Source of the DNA: Actinoplanes siamensis
Lineage (GTDB): Bacteria; Actinomycetota; Actinomycetes; Mycobacteriales; Micromonosporaceae
Assembly (NCBI RefSeq): GCF_016862395.1
Contig: NZ_BOMW01000014.1
Span: 1-64,000 of the forward strand
Direction: 5' to 3'
Length of the DNA: 64,000 nt
The notes beneath the pieces are model-generated. The model saw only the letters and a program-made list of their open reading frames with translations. It ran no database searches and had not been told where the DNA came from. The first letter of the stretch is position 1, and the number at the start of each line of letters is the position of its first letter. A program made the position numbers and the translations under genes. Shown here piece after piece: positions 1-8,032 of this stretch.

Positions 1-1596
1 GCGTACCTGCAGCGGCGGGCGCCCGCCACCCCGCCGCGGCGGGCCGTCGCGTTCGCCGGGCACTCGATGTTCAACCTGCTGCCGTTCGTCGCTGTCACCG
101 CCACCGCGATCCTGGTGATCAGCGTCAGCGCCCAGGACATGAGCTCCCGGCAGCGCACCGTGATCATCGGCGCGGTGCTGATCGCCGGGTTCGTCGTCGC
201 CCGCCAGCTGCTCAGCCTGCGGGAGAACAACGTCGCCCTGCGCGGCATCCGCCGGCAGCAGGCCGAGCTGGAACGGCTTGCGCTCAGCGACAAGCTGACC
301 GGCCTGCCCAACCGCACCCGCTTCGCGGTGGACCTGGACGAGCGGATCGAGGCGCACGAGCCGGCCACCGCGCTGCTGATCGACGTCGACGACTTCAAGA
401 TGATCAACGACACGCTCGGCCCGGCGGCCGGCGACCAGCTCCTCGTCCAGGTCGCGCAGCGGCTGCGCGAGCACTGCCGGCCCGGCGAGCTGCCGGCCCG
501 GCTGGGCGGCGACGAGTTCGCCGTGCTGCTGCCGGTCGACGAGCCGGCCGAGGCCGAGACGGCCGCGGCGCGCCTGCTGGCCGGCATCGGCCGGCCGTTC
601 CGGATCAACGACCAGCAGCTGCTGCTGCACGCCAGCGCCGGCATCGCGATCGCGGCCGCCGGTGAGACCGCCGACGAGGTGCAGCGCAACGCCGACATCG
701 CGATGTACGCCGCCAAGGAGGCGGGCAAGGCCTCCTGGGTACGGTTCGAGCCGCGGATGCGCCAGGACATGGTGCACCACGCACGCCTGGCCAGCGAGCT
801 GCACAACGGGATCCTCCGCGGCGAGCTGCGGCTGGTCTACCAACCCGTGTTCGACCTGAGCACCGGCCTGCTGGCCGGGGCCGAGGCGCTGGTCCGCTGG
901 CAGCACCCGGAGCGCGGCTTCGTCTCGCCCGGCGATTTCATCCCGGTCGCCGAGCGGTCCGGCCTGATCGTCCCGCTCGGCTCCTGGGTGCTGCGCGAGG
1001 CGTGCGAGCAGCTGGCCCGGTGGCGTGCCGAGTTCGGCGACGCGGCGGTCGAGGCGATCAACGTCAACGTGGCGGTGCGCCAGCTGCGCGGGGCCTGCTT
1101 CGTCGACGAGGTGGCCGCGGTGCTCAGCGAGACCGGGCTGACCCCGCGGCACCTGATCCTGGAGGTCACCGAGTCGTCGGTGGTGGACGGGTGGCAGGTG
1201 CGGGAGACGCTGCAGGCGCTGCACGACCTGGGCGTCCGGCTGGCGCTGGACGACTTCGGCACCGGGCAGTCGTCGCTCAGCCTGCTGCGGGCGTTCCCGG
1301 TGGACGTCCTCAAGCTGGACAAGTCGTTCGTCGACGGGATCGCCGACGGCGCCGACCGGGGCCGCCTCGCGGTGGCCGCGGCGGTCGCCCAGCTCGCCGA
1401 GCATCTGCAGCTCAAAGCGGTGGCCGAGGGCATCGAGAACGCCGAGCAGCAGGCCCGGCTGCGGGAGATGGGCTACCGGTACGGGCAGGGTTTCCACCTG
1501 GCCAGGCCGCTGCCCGCGGAGGAGTTCGCTGGGCTGCTGGCCGCCGCGCCGGTCCGGGCCGGGGTGTCCGGGGCAGAGCTCAGCTCGTCACGGTGA
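1..1596 (+). CDS. GGDEF-EAL cyclic-di-GMP protein, 5' end cut off by window edge
   Basis: The reading frame is open from base 1, so the true start lies outside; 531 residues are visible. The first ATG in the window (67) sits inside a hydrophobic stretch: two membrane segments fall at about visible residues 23-65, followed by a short helical linker. The GGDEF domain (about 95-245) has an intact LGGDEFAVLL signature but no RxxD inhibitory site just upstream. The EAL domain (about 265-510) has AEALVRWQHP, DDFGTG, KLDKSFV and AEGIEN, which suggests an active phosphodiesterase. By family it makes and/or degrades c-di-GMP at the membrane. Its 3' end overlaps the convergent gene by 17 bases. The N-terminal sensory region is not visible, so the input signal is unknown. 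Confidence 0.93.
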   Translation, partial: AYLQRRAPATPPRRAVAFAGHSMFNLLPFVAVTATAILVISVSAQDMSSRQRTVIIGAVLIAGFVVARQLLSLRENNVALRGIRRQQAELERLALSDKLTGLPNRTRFAVDLDERIEAHEPATALLIDVDDFKMINDTLGPAAGDQLLVQVAQRLREHCRPGELPARLGGDEFAVLLPVDEPAEAETAAARLLAGIGRPFRINDQQLLLHASAGIAIAAAGETADEVQRNADIAMYAAKEAGKASWVRFEPRMRQDMVHHARLASELHNGILRGELRLVYQPVFDLSTGLLAGAEALVRWQHPERGFVSPGDFIPVAERSGLIVPLGSWVLREACEQLARWRAEFGDAAVEAINVNVAVRQLRGACFVDEVAAVLSETGLTPRHLILEVTESSVVDGWQVRETLQALHDLGVRLALDDFGTGQSSLSLLRAFPVDVLKLDKSFVDGIADGADRGRLAVAAAVAQLAEHLQLKAVAEGIENAEQQARLREMGYRYGQGFHLARPLPAEEFAGLLAAAPVRAGVSGAELSSSR

Positions 1597-2596
1597 GGGC
1601 GGCGAGGCCGGCGGCGGCGCGCAGGTCGATGCCGGTCCCGTCGCGGCCCCAGCCGTTGGCGGTGAACGACCGGCCCGGGGCGACACCCTGGTGGGTGGCA
1701 CCGTCCAGAGTGACCTGACCGGCGCCGGAGTCGACGCGTACCCGGATCGGGGTGGCTTTCGCCAGACGCACCCGGAACTGGTCGACGCCGCCGGTCATCC
1801 GGACCCCGACGATGCCGTGCGGCTCCGGCAGGGTGAGGTCGATCCGGCCGGCGCCGCCGTTGAGGTCCAGCGCGGCGAGGTCCGCGCCGGTCAGGTCCAG
1901 AGTGCTCCGGGCGGTGCCGCCGTCCAGCCGTAGGGTCCAGCGGACCCGCGAGCTGAGCTGGATGGCCACGGTGGCGCCGCCGCCGCTGCTGCTGCCGCCG
2001 GGGCGCAGGCGCAGCCGCAGGGCGTCGCCGTCCTGCTCCACCGACGGGGTGAGGCCGCCGCTCTCCGGGGAGGTGATCCGGAACAGGTCACCGCCGAGAT
2101 CGGCGGCGGTCAGCTCGATCCGGGTGGCGCTGTCCAGCACGGCGAAGGAGGCGGCCGTCAGGCCGTTGCGGGGACCGGTCAGAGCCTGGTCGCCGGTGGC
2201 CGGCCGGGCGCCGCCCGCGAATGGCCGGGTGTCCGGCGCTGAGCGGGGGACCAGGACGAACGCGGTGGCCAGGGCGGCCAGCAGCGCCGCCGCGGCGACG
2301 ATCAGCAGCGGTCTCCGGCGGCTGCCCCTGCCGGACAGGGGCGCGAGGTCCGGTGGCGCGGTCCAGCCGGGCAGGGGACAGGCCGAGGTGAGGGCCGGGT
2401 CGTCGAACGGGTCGCCGGCTGGCGGACGGGCGGCGGGGTCGATCGGGGTGAACCCGTGGGGATCGGTGTCCTCCTCCGGGAACTCCCGCGGCGCCGGCCA
2501 CTCGGCGGTCGGATCCAGCCGGTCCTCCTGCGGCCCGGCCGGGATCGGCTGCATCAGGATCCGCCGGGAATCCAGCCCCGGATCGTCGTCGCTCAT
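1580..2596 (-). CDS. Single-pass membrane protein with exported beta-rich domain (unknown function)
   Basis: The protein is 338 aa when started at the ATG giving MSDDDPGLDS; two other in-frame ATGs at 2614 and 2626 would only lengthen the N-terminus. Residues 1-90 are acidic and proline-rich (probably cytoplasmic and disordered). One membrane helix follows a basic RGSRRR run at about 97-117. The rest, about 120-338, is Thr/Gly/Leu-rich with alternating strands reminiscent of DUF4097-type beta-helical putative adhesins; this is only a resemblance. It lies downstream of gnd on the same strand, 122 bases away, and converges on the GGDEF-EAL gene. Function is not recognised. Confidence 0.75.
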   Translation of the reverse strand: MSDDDPGLDSRRILMQPIPAGPQEDRLDPTAEWPAPREFPEEDTDPHGFTPIDPAARPPAGDPFDDPALTSACPLPGWTAPPDLAPLSGRGSRRRPLLIVAAAALLAALATAFVLVPRSAPDTRPFAGGARPATGDQALTGPRNGLTAASFAVLDSATRIELTAADLGGDLFRITSPESGGLTPSVEQDGDALRLRLRPGGSSSGGGATVAIQLSSRVRWTLRLDGGTARSTLDLTGADLAALDLNGGAGRIDLTLPEPHGIVGVRMTGGVDQFRVRLAKATPIRVRVDSGAGQVTLDGATHQGVAPGRSFTANGWGRDGTGIDLRAAAGLAALTVTS

Positions 2597-2718
2597 CGGT
2601 GATCGCGCTCCCATCGCCTCGGTCATGACTACGGACGCCGGGCGGGCGCGGATCGGTGCGGCGGCGAAAAGGGTGACGCCCCGGCCGGGCGGCCGGGGCG
2701 TCACCGGACTGCGCGGGA

Positions 2719-4158
2719 TCAGGCGTCGACCTCGGTGCGGTCGTCGGTGGCCCACAGGGTGTGGAAGGAGCCCTCCTTGTCCACCCGGTGGTAGGTGTGC
2801 GCGCCGAAGAAGTCACGCTGGCCCTGGATCAGGGCGGCCGGCAGGCGCTTGGCGCGCAGGCCGTCGTAGTACGCCAGCGCGGAGGCGAAGCCCGGCGCCG
2901 GGATGCCCTGCTGGGCCGCGGTCACCACGACGCGCCGCCAGGCGTCCTGGGCGCCGCTGACCGCGTCCAGGAAGTAGTCGTCGACCAGCAGCGTGGTCAA
3001 CGACGGCTGCTTGTCGTACGCCTGCTTGATGAAGTCCAGGAACTTGGCCCGGATGATGCAGCCGGCCCGCCAGATCTTGGCCATCGCGCCCGGGTCGATC
3101 TCCCAGCCGTACTCCTTGCTGGCGGCCTGGATCTGCTGGAAGCCCTGGGCGTACGCCACGATCTTGGAAGCGAACAGCGCCTGCTCGACGTCCGCCCGCA
3201 GGTCCCCACCGGCGTGCTCGGCCCCGGCCGACGGACCCGGCAGGCCGGCGTCGGCGGCCGCCTTGCGCACGTCCGCGCCGCCGGACAGCGCGCGGGCGAA
3301 GACCGACTCGGCGATGCCGCTGACCGGCACGCCCAGGTCCAGGGCGGCCTGTACGGTCCAGCGGCCGGTGCCCTTCTGCTCCGCCTGGTCCAGCACGATG
3401 TCCACGAACGGCCGGCCGGTGGACGCGTCGGTCTGCTTGAGCACCTCGGCGGTGATCTCGATGAGGTACGACCCGAGCCGGCCGGAGTTCCACTCGCCGA
3501 ACGTGGTGGCGATCTCCTGCGGGGACAGCCCGCCCACCTGGCGCAGCAGGTCGTACGCCTCGGCGATGAGCTGCATGTCGGCGTACTCGATGCCGTTGTG
3601 GACCATCTTCACGAAGTGCCCGGCGCCGTCCGGTCCGACGTGCGTGCAGCACGGCTCGCCGTCCACCTTGGCCGCGATGTCCTCGAGCAGCGGGCCGAGC
3701 GCGTCGTACGACTCCCGCGGGCCGCCCGGCATGATGCTCGGCCCGTGCAGCGCGCCCTCCTCGCCGCCGGACACGCCCATGCCCACGAAGTGCAGGCCCT
3801 TGGCCTTGAGCGCGGCCTCCCGGCGCCGGGTGTCCGCGTAGTGCGCGTTGCCCGCGTCGATCAGCATGTCGCCCTCCTCCAGCAGGGGGGCGAACTCCTC
3901 GATCACGGCGTCGGTGGCCGGGCCGGCCTTCACCATGATCACCACGCGGCGGGGGCGCTCCAGGGCCGCCACGAAGTCCTCGGCGCTCTCCGCCGGAATG
4001 AAGGTGCCCTCGTGGCCGAACTGGTCGACCAGTTCCTTGGTGCGCCCGTAGGACCGGTTGTGCACCGCCACGGTGTGCCCGTGCCGGGCGAAGTTGCGGG
4101 CCAGGTTGCGGCCCATCACCGCAAGGCCGGTGACTCCGATCTGCGCCTTCTGCGACAT
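2719..4158 (-). CDS. gnd: 6-phosphogluconate dehydrogenase, decarboxylating
   Basis: The protein (479 aa) catalyses NADP-dependent oxidative decarboxylation of 6-phosphogluconate to ribulose 5-phosphate in the pentose phosphate pathway. The N-terminal Rossmann domain starts with GLAVMGRNLA. The substrate signature GMGVSGGEEGA, the catalytic-lysine region HFVKMVHNGIEY and the C-terminal helical domain with KGTGRWT are all present. Length matches the long bacterial/eukaryotic class. The ATG at 4158 is chosen over an in-frame ATG 30 bases upstream because it gives the canonical MSQKAQIGVTGLAVMG start and is preceded by GAGGAC. It appears monocistronic; no pathway partner is adjacent. Confidence 0.97.
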   Translation of the reverse strand: MSQKAQIGVTGLAVMGRNLARNFARHGHTVAVHNRSYGRTKELVDQFGHEGTFIPAESAEDFVAALERPRRVVIMVKAGPATDAVIEEFAPLLEEGDMLIDAGNAHYADTRRREAALKAKGLHFVGMGVSGGEEGALHGPSIMPGGPRESYDALGPLLEDIAAKVDGEPCCTHVGPDGAGHFVKMVHNGIEYADMQLIAEAYDLLRQVGGLSPQEIATTFGEWNSGRLGSYLIEITAEVLKQTDASTGRPFVDIVLDQAEQKGTGRWTVQAALDLGVPVSGIAESVFARALSGGADVRKAAADAGLPGPSAGAEHAGGDLRADVEQALFASKIVAYAQGFQQIQAASKEYGWEIDPGAMAKIWRAGCIIRAKFLDFIKQAYDKQPSLTTLLVDDYFLDAVSGAQDAWRRVVVTAAQQGIPAPGFASALAYYDGLRAKRLPAALIQGQRDFFGAHTYHRVDKEGSFHTLWATDDRTEVDA

Positions 4159-4346
4159 TCCTGCGTCCTCTCGTAGCCGGCCCGTCACGGGCCCCGCAGT
4201 CCTTTCTACGGGATCGGGCGGGCCGCGGTTCGATCACGTCCAAGTAATGAACATGCCGGGGCGGGGTGAACGCGGCAGAGATCCGCGCGGCGGTACGCTT
4301 CCTGCCATGTCGTTGCGGGCCGTGCCGTCATCCGCTCGGTGCTGAC

Positions 4347-4661
4347 ATGCGCCGGGGCGAGATCTGGACCATCGGCGACCGCTCCGACCTGCGTTACCGC
4401 GTTCTCGTGCTCTCCGCCGACAGCTACAACGAGCGGGACAACGCGTCACCGTACTGCGCGCCGATAGTGCGCCAGCGCGGCGTCACCGAGCTCCCCCCGT
4501 TCGCGGTCGCCCTCACCGAACAGGACCCGATCACCGGCGTCGTGGTGGTCAACCGGATGCGCCGGCTGCCCGCCTCGGTCGGCGCCGAGCGGATCGGCAT
4601 GGTCACCGGCGCCAGCATGGCCCGCCTGACCGAGGCCATGCGGGACCTGTTCGAGATCTGA
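4347..4661 (+). CDS. MazF/PemK-family toxin-like protein, orphan
   Basis: The protein (104 aa) begins MRRGEIWTIGD, followed by YRVLVLSADSYN and a C-terminal VTGASMARLTEAMRDLF helix. This layout is typical of the small beta-barrel PemK/MazF ribonuclease family that cleaves mRNA. No antitoxin gene is visible on either side. Only a 12-codon reading frame (4307-4345, ATG to TGA) ends one base before the toxin start and could be a leader coupling translation. No clear Shine-Dalgarno is seen. Without an antitoxin it may be a chromosomal, weakly toxic or repurposed homologue. The family call is firm; activity is inferred. Confidence 0.82.
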   Translation: MRRGEIWTIGDRSDLRYRVLVLSADSYNERDNASPYCAPIVRQRGVTELPPFAVALTEQDPITGVVVVNRMRRLPASVGAERIGMVTGASMARLTEAMRDLFEI

Positions 4662-4801
4662 GTCCCGCTCTGCCCGGGAGGATCCCCGAAAGCCTTACGC
4701 CCGACCGGGTGACTGTCCCATCAGGGCCGCAGGCAGCGGCCGGGCCCGGATGATCGGGGGATGCGACCGCGCCGCGCGCTGGCGTAAGCAGGAACCGGAA
4801 G

Positions 4802-6241
4802 GTGGCGCGGGGAGGTCGTCGGGTGGGTGGTCGGGCGTTCGTGGAGACGATCGGTGATCGGCGGGCCGGCGACCGCGCCGCGATCGAGCGGGCGGTCGGG
4901 CTGCTGGCTGGCCGGGCCCGCTGCCGGATCGCCGACGCGTACCACCACCTGTTGCGGATCGCCGCCGAGCAGCGCCGCGACCCGGCCGACGTGGCCGGCC
5001 GGGTGATCCGGCTGCTCGACGCCGCGGACGGCCCTGCGCCGCACCCCGCCGGCGACCTCCTCGTCGACCGGCTCGCCGCGGTGGAGGAGCTGGCCGGCCT
5101 CGGCTGGGGCGAGTGGGACCTGGTCACCGGCGAGGTCTACTGGTCGCCCCAGCTCTACCGGATCTACCAGCGCGACCCGGCGCTCGGGCCGCTCACCCGC
5201 GCCGAGGGGCGGCACGCCGCGGCCGGCGACGGCCTCTCGCTGCGCGAGGCGGCGCTCGCGGCGGCACAGGGCCGGGACCGGGTCGAGCTGGTCCAGCGGG
5301 TCCGGATCAAGGGCCGGATCCGGAGACTGCGTACGGTCGCGGACACCGTCCGGGACGCCGACGGCCGCCCGGTACGCCTCTTCGGCATCGTCCAGGACGT
5401 CACCGAGCAGCCGGTCAGCGCGCAGCGACTGGCCGAGGTGGAGCGCAAGCTCGACGAGCAGCGCCGGGCCACCAGCGCCGAGCACGACCTGACGCTGCGC
5501 CTGCAGCAGATCATCCTGCCGATCCCGGACGAGCCGATCGAGCTGCCCGGTCTCAAGGCCGCGGTCCGGTACCTGCCGGCCGGGCAGGAGACCATGGTCG
5601 GCGGCGACTGGTTCCACGCGGCCGCGCTGCGCGACGGGACCGTGCTGCTCGCCGTCGGCGACGTGGCCGGCCACGGCACCCAGGCCGCCAGCAACATGGC
5701 CCAGCTGCGGCACGCCCTGCGCGCGCTGACCGTGGTGGACAGTGACCCGGGTATCCTGCTCGGACACCTCAACCGGCTCACCTGCGAGCTGGAGCGCGAG
5801 TCGCCGGAACTGGCCGCGACCGCGGTGCTCGCCCGCTTCGACCCGCGCCGGCAGCAGCTGGTCTGGGCGCAGGCCGGCCACCCGCCGCCGCTGCTCTGCC
5901 GGGACGGCCGGACCACGCCGTTGGCCCGCCCGGGCGGCCCGATGCTCGGCGTCGTGGAGGACGCCCGGTACACCGCCGCGGTGGCCGAGTTCCGCCCCGG
6001 CGACGTGCTGCTGCTCTACACCGACGGGCTGGTCGAGCACCGCGGGCAGAGTCTGGACACCGGGCTGGACGCGGTGATCGCCGCGGTGGACGACGCGGTC
6101 CGCGCCGCGCCGTACCGGCCGCTGCCCGAGCTGGTCGGTCGGCTGCGGCGGGCCAATCCGGACGACGACACCTGCATCCTGGCCGCGCGCCCGTCCACCG
6201 GCGGCACGCGCGACCTGCGGCGCCTGATCGGCCGCAACTGA
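4802..6241 (+). CDS. ANTAR-PAS-SpoIIE (PP2C-type) phosphatase
   Basis: The protein is 479 aa from a GTG start. The first about 75 residues fit an ANTAR RNA-binding module (AIERAVGLLAGR, then ADAYHHLLRIAAEQ). A PAS domain follows at about 95-205 (GWGEWDLVTGEVYWSPQLYRI and FGIVQDVTEQ), then a short coiled linker. A SpoIIE/PP2C serine phosphatase domain lies at about 245-470, with VGGDWFHAA, VGDVAGHGTQAA, LYTDGLVEHR and NPDDDTCIL as metal-binding signatures. Such proteins usually dephosphorylate anti-sigma-factor antagonists in stress partner-switching. An ANTAR module at the N-terminus of a phosphatase links this to RNA-level control and is unusual. No anti-sigma gene is adjacent. Confidence 0.9.
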   Translation: MARGGRRVGGRAFVETIGDRRAGDRAAIERAVGLLAGRARCRIADAYHHLLRIAAEQRRDPADVAGRVIRLLDAADGPAPHPAGDLLVDRLAAVEELAGLGWGEWDLVTGEVYWSPQLYRIYQRDPALGPLTRAEGRHAAAGDGLSLREAALAAAQGRDRVELVQRVRIKGRIRRLRTVADTVRDADGRPVRLFGIVQDVTEQPVSAQRLAEVERKLDEQRRATSAEHDLTLRLQQIILPIPDEPIELPGLKAAVRYLPAGQETMVGGDWFHAAALRDGTVLLAVGDVAGHGTQAASNMAQLRHALRALTVVDSDPGILLGHLNRLTCELERESPELAATAVLARFDPRRQQLVWAQAGHPPPLLCRDGRTTPLARPGGPMLGVVEDARYTAAVAEFRPGDVLLLYTDGLVEHRGQSLDTGLDAVIAAVDDAVRAAPYRPLPELVGRLRRANPDDDTCILAARPSTGGTRDLRRLIGRN

Positions 6242-6351
6242 CGCCTGGCGCCCGGCCGCCGTCCCGCGGCTGGCGCTGGGCGGTGTCCGGCGGGGTCGAG
6301 GGACCTCCGCGGACCGGCCGGCTTCGCGGCTGCCGCCGCGGACCGGGTGGG

Positions 6352-6816
6352 TCAGGATTCCTTGGTGAGGTGGACGAGGGTGAGGTCGGGGCGGATCTGC
6401 TCCCGGTGCGTCTCCTCGTAGCCGTGCCGCTCGTAGAGCCGGATGTTCGCACTGCTCAGATGCCCGGTGAACAGCGCGAACCACTCCGCCTGCCCATCCC
6501 CGGCCGCCTCGATCGCCGCGAGCAGGCGGGTGCCGATGCCCCGGCCGCGCAGATCCGGGGCCACGATCAGGCGGGCGATGCGCAGCACCGAGCCGTCCAG
6601 ATGCCCGCGGACCGCGCCGACGATGCGGTGCCCGAGGACCGCCTTCAGGGCCAGGCTGTCGCGCAGCTCCGCGGCCAGCTCGTCGAACGACTGGACCAGG
6701 GCCGGCAGGTGCGGGTCGTCGTACAGCTGCGCCTCGGCGACGTAGGCCGCGAGCTGCAGGGTGAGGATCTCCCCGGTGTCGGCCGGCTGCACCGGGTGGA
6801 TCTCGATCTCGTCCAC
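6352..6816 (-). CDS. GNAT-family N-acetyltransferase
   Basis: The protein (154 aa) starts at a GTG giving VDEIEIHPVQPADTGEILTL; no ATG fits the domain start. The acetyl-CoA binding region is RLIVAPDLRGRGIGTRLLAAI (the Q/RxxGxG/A motif is RGRGIG), and the C-terminal strand-helix is SSANIRLYERHGYEET. Substrate is unknown. It diverges from the Nudix gene, with 46 bases between starts. The family assignment is secure; the role is not. Confidence 0.88.
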   Translation of the reverse strand: MDEIEIHPVQPADTGEILTLQLAAYVAEAQLYDDPHLPALVQSFDELAAELRDSLALKAVLGHRIVGAVRGHLDGSVLRIARLIVAPDLRGRGIGTRLLAAIEAAGDGQAEWFALFTGHLSSANIRLYERHGYEETHREQIRPDLTLVHLTKES

Positions 6817-6862
6817 CGACCCATGATCCCAGAGATTCCGCGGCCTATGACAGGATGTCGCG

Positions 6863-7258
6863 GTGCGGCCCTCGGTCTCCTGTGTCTTCGTCTGCCACGA
6901 CGGCGCCGGCCGGATCCTGCTGGCCAGGCGCTCCGCCCAGGCCCGCGACGAGCCCGGCACCTGGGACTGCGGTGCCGGCGCGCTGGAGTTCGGCGAGACG
7001 TTCGAGGAGGCGGTCACCCGTGAGGTGACCGAGGAGTACGTGGCGCCCCCGCTGGAGATCACCCAGCTCGGGGTGCGGAACGTGGTGCGTGAGGACCACT
7101 GGGTCGCGATCGTCTTCGCGGTCCGGGTCGACCCCTCGCGGGTACGCGTCGGCGAGCCGCACAAGTTCGACGAGCTCACCTGGTGCACCCCGGACGACCT
7201 GCCGGCTCCCCGGCACTCCCAGCTCGCCGCGACACTCGCCCTGCTGCCGCCGCGGTAG
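6863..7258 (+). CDS. Nudix hydrolase
   Basis: The protein (131 aa) starts at GTG and carries a complete Nudix box: GALEFGETFEEAVTREVTEE matches GX5EX7REUXEE. Family members hydrolyse nucleoside diphosphates linked to another moiety, often for housecleaning. The N-terminus (SCVFVCHDGAGRILLARRS) and the WDCGAGALEFGE approach are typical of single-domain bacterial MutT-like enzymes. It is divergent from the GNAT gene. Substrate cannot be assigned from sequence. Confidence 0.92.
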   Translation: MRPSVSCVFVCHDGAGRILLARRSAQARDEPGTWDCGAGALEFGETFEEAVTREVTEEYVAPPLEITQLGVRNVVREDHWVAIVFAVRVDPSRVRVGEPHKFDELTWCTPDDLPAPRHSQLAATLALLPPR

Positions 7259-7352
7259 CGGCCGTCGCCGGCGGAGGTGGAGCCGGCGCCGCTCGCGGGG
7301 GTGCGCGACCCGGGCCGATCAGGTGTGCCGGCCGGCTCGGACGCCACGGAAA

Positions 7353-7438
7353 CGTGCGGCGCCGGTGCTGTCAGGGCTTGGTCCGCGGCGGCGTTGCTCC
7401 GGCTCCGTGCGGCGCCGGTGCCGTCAGGGCTTGATCCG
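7353..7438. repeat. Imperfect 33-bp direct repeat at the 3' end of the Fe-S gene
   Basis: Two near-identical 33-base units, 7353-7385 and 7406-7438, share the core CGTGCGGCGCCGGTG and then GTCAGGGCTTG. The second unit covers the last codons and stop of the downstream minus-strand Fe-S gene; the first lies beyond the stop. It looks like a local duplication of the gene's 3' end. No function is evident. Confidence 0.7.
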
Positions 7439-8032
7439 GCGGCGGGGGATGTCGGCCAGCAGGGCGTCGAGCGTGTCGGTGTCGGCCCAGCCGTTGACCG
7501 CGATCTCGCCGGCGGCCGAGACGGTCACCTCCAGGCGGTCCGGTCCGGCGTCCTCCCGCAGCCGGCCGGTGAGGTGCAGGAACCGCTGGTTCGTGGAGCC
7601 GACCCAGGGCCGGTCGTGGTCCAGCAGCTCGCGGCGGAACGGGCCGGCGACCAGCAGGTCCGTCTCGGCCAGCAGGGCGGCCACCCCGTGGTCGTCGCGG
7701 CGCCGCAGGTCGTCGTACTCGAATCCGGTGAAGGTCATCACCGAGCGGCCGGCGGACCGCACCCCGGCAGCCACCGCGGCCAGACCCTCGGCCTGGTCGA
7801 AGGGCTCGCCGCCGAGCAGGGTGACGCCCCCGGTGCCGGTGGCGAGGATGCGCTCGACCAGTTCGGCGGGCCGGGTGGGTACGCCGCCGCGGGCAGTGAA
7901 CAGGTGCGGGTTGAAACAGCCCGGGCAGCGGATCGAGCAGCCCTGCACCCAGATCGCGGTGCGCTCGCCGGGTCCCTCCGCCCGGGTGCGGTCGAGGAAC
8001 CGGGCCAGCCGCACCTCAGGCGGCTCAGACAT
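7424..8032 (-). CDS. 4Fe-4S single-cluster protein, NrdG/radical-SAM-activase-like
   Basis: The protein (202 aa) has QGCSIRCPGCFNPHLF near residue 30, giving the CxxxCxxC triad that binds a [4Fe-4S] cluster and S-adenosylmethionine in radical SAM enzymes. LLGGEPFDQAEGL matches the GGEP SAM-binding strand, and VAGPF is also conserved in NrdG-type activases. No anaerobic ribonucleotide reductase (nrdD) lies nearby, so it probably serves another partner. Its start overlaps the preceding membrane/HhH gene by 8 bases, making it the last gene of the Ycf46-like operon. Similarity to activases suggests it generates a radical or delivers electrons to an operon product; that part is inference. Confidence 0.87.
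   Translation of the reverse strand: MSEPPEVRLARFLDRTRAEGPGERTAIWVQGCSIRCPGCFNPHLFTARGGVPTRPAELVERILATGTGGVTLLGGEPFDQAEGLAAVAAGVRSAGRSVMTFTGFEYDDLRRRDDHGVAALLAETDLLVAGPFRRELLDHDRPWVGSTNQRFLHLTGRLREDAGPDRLEVTVSAAGEIAVNGWADTDTLDALLADIPRRRIKP

Noticed and set aside
7424..8032. Anaerobic ribonucleotide reductase activase (NrdG) as a definite call
   Set aside because: The cluster motif fits, but no nrdD is adjacent and the gene belongs to the Ycf46-like operon, so only the NrdG-like family level is claimed.
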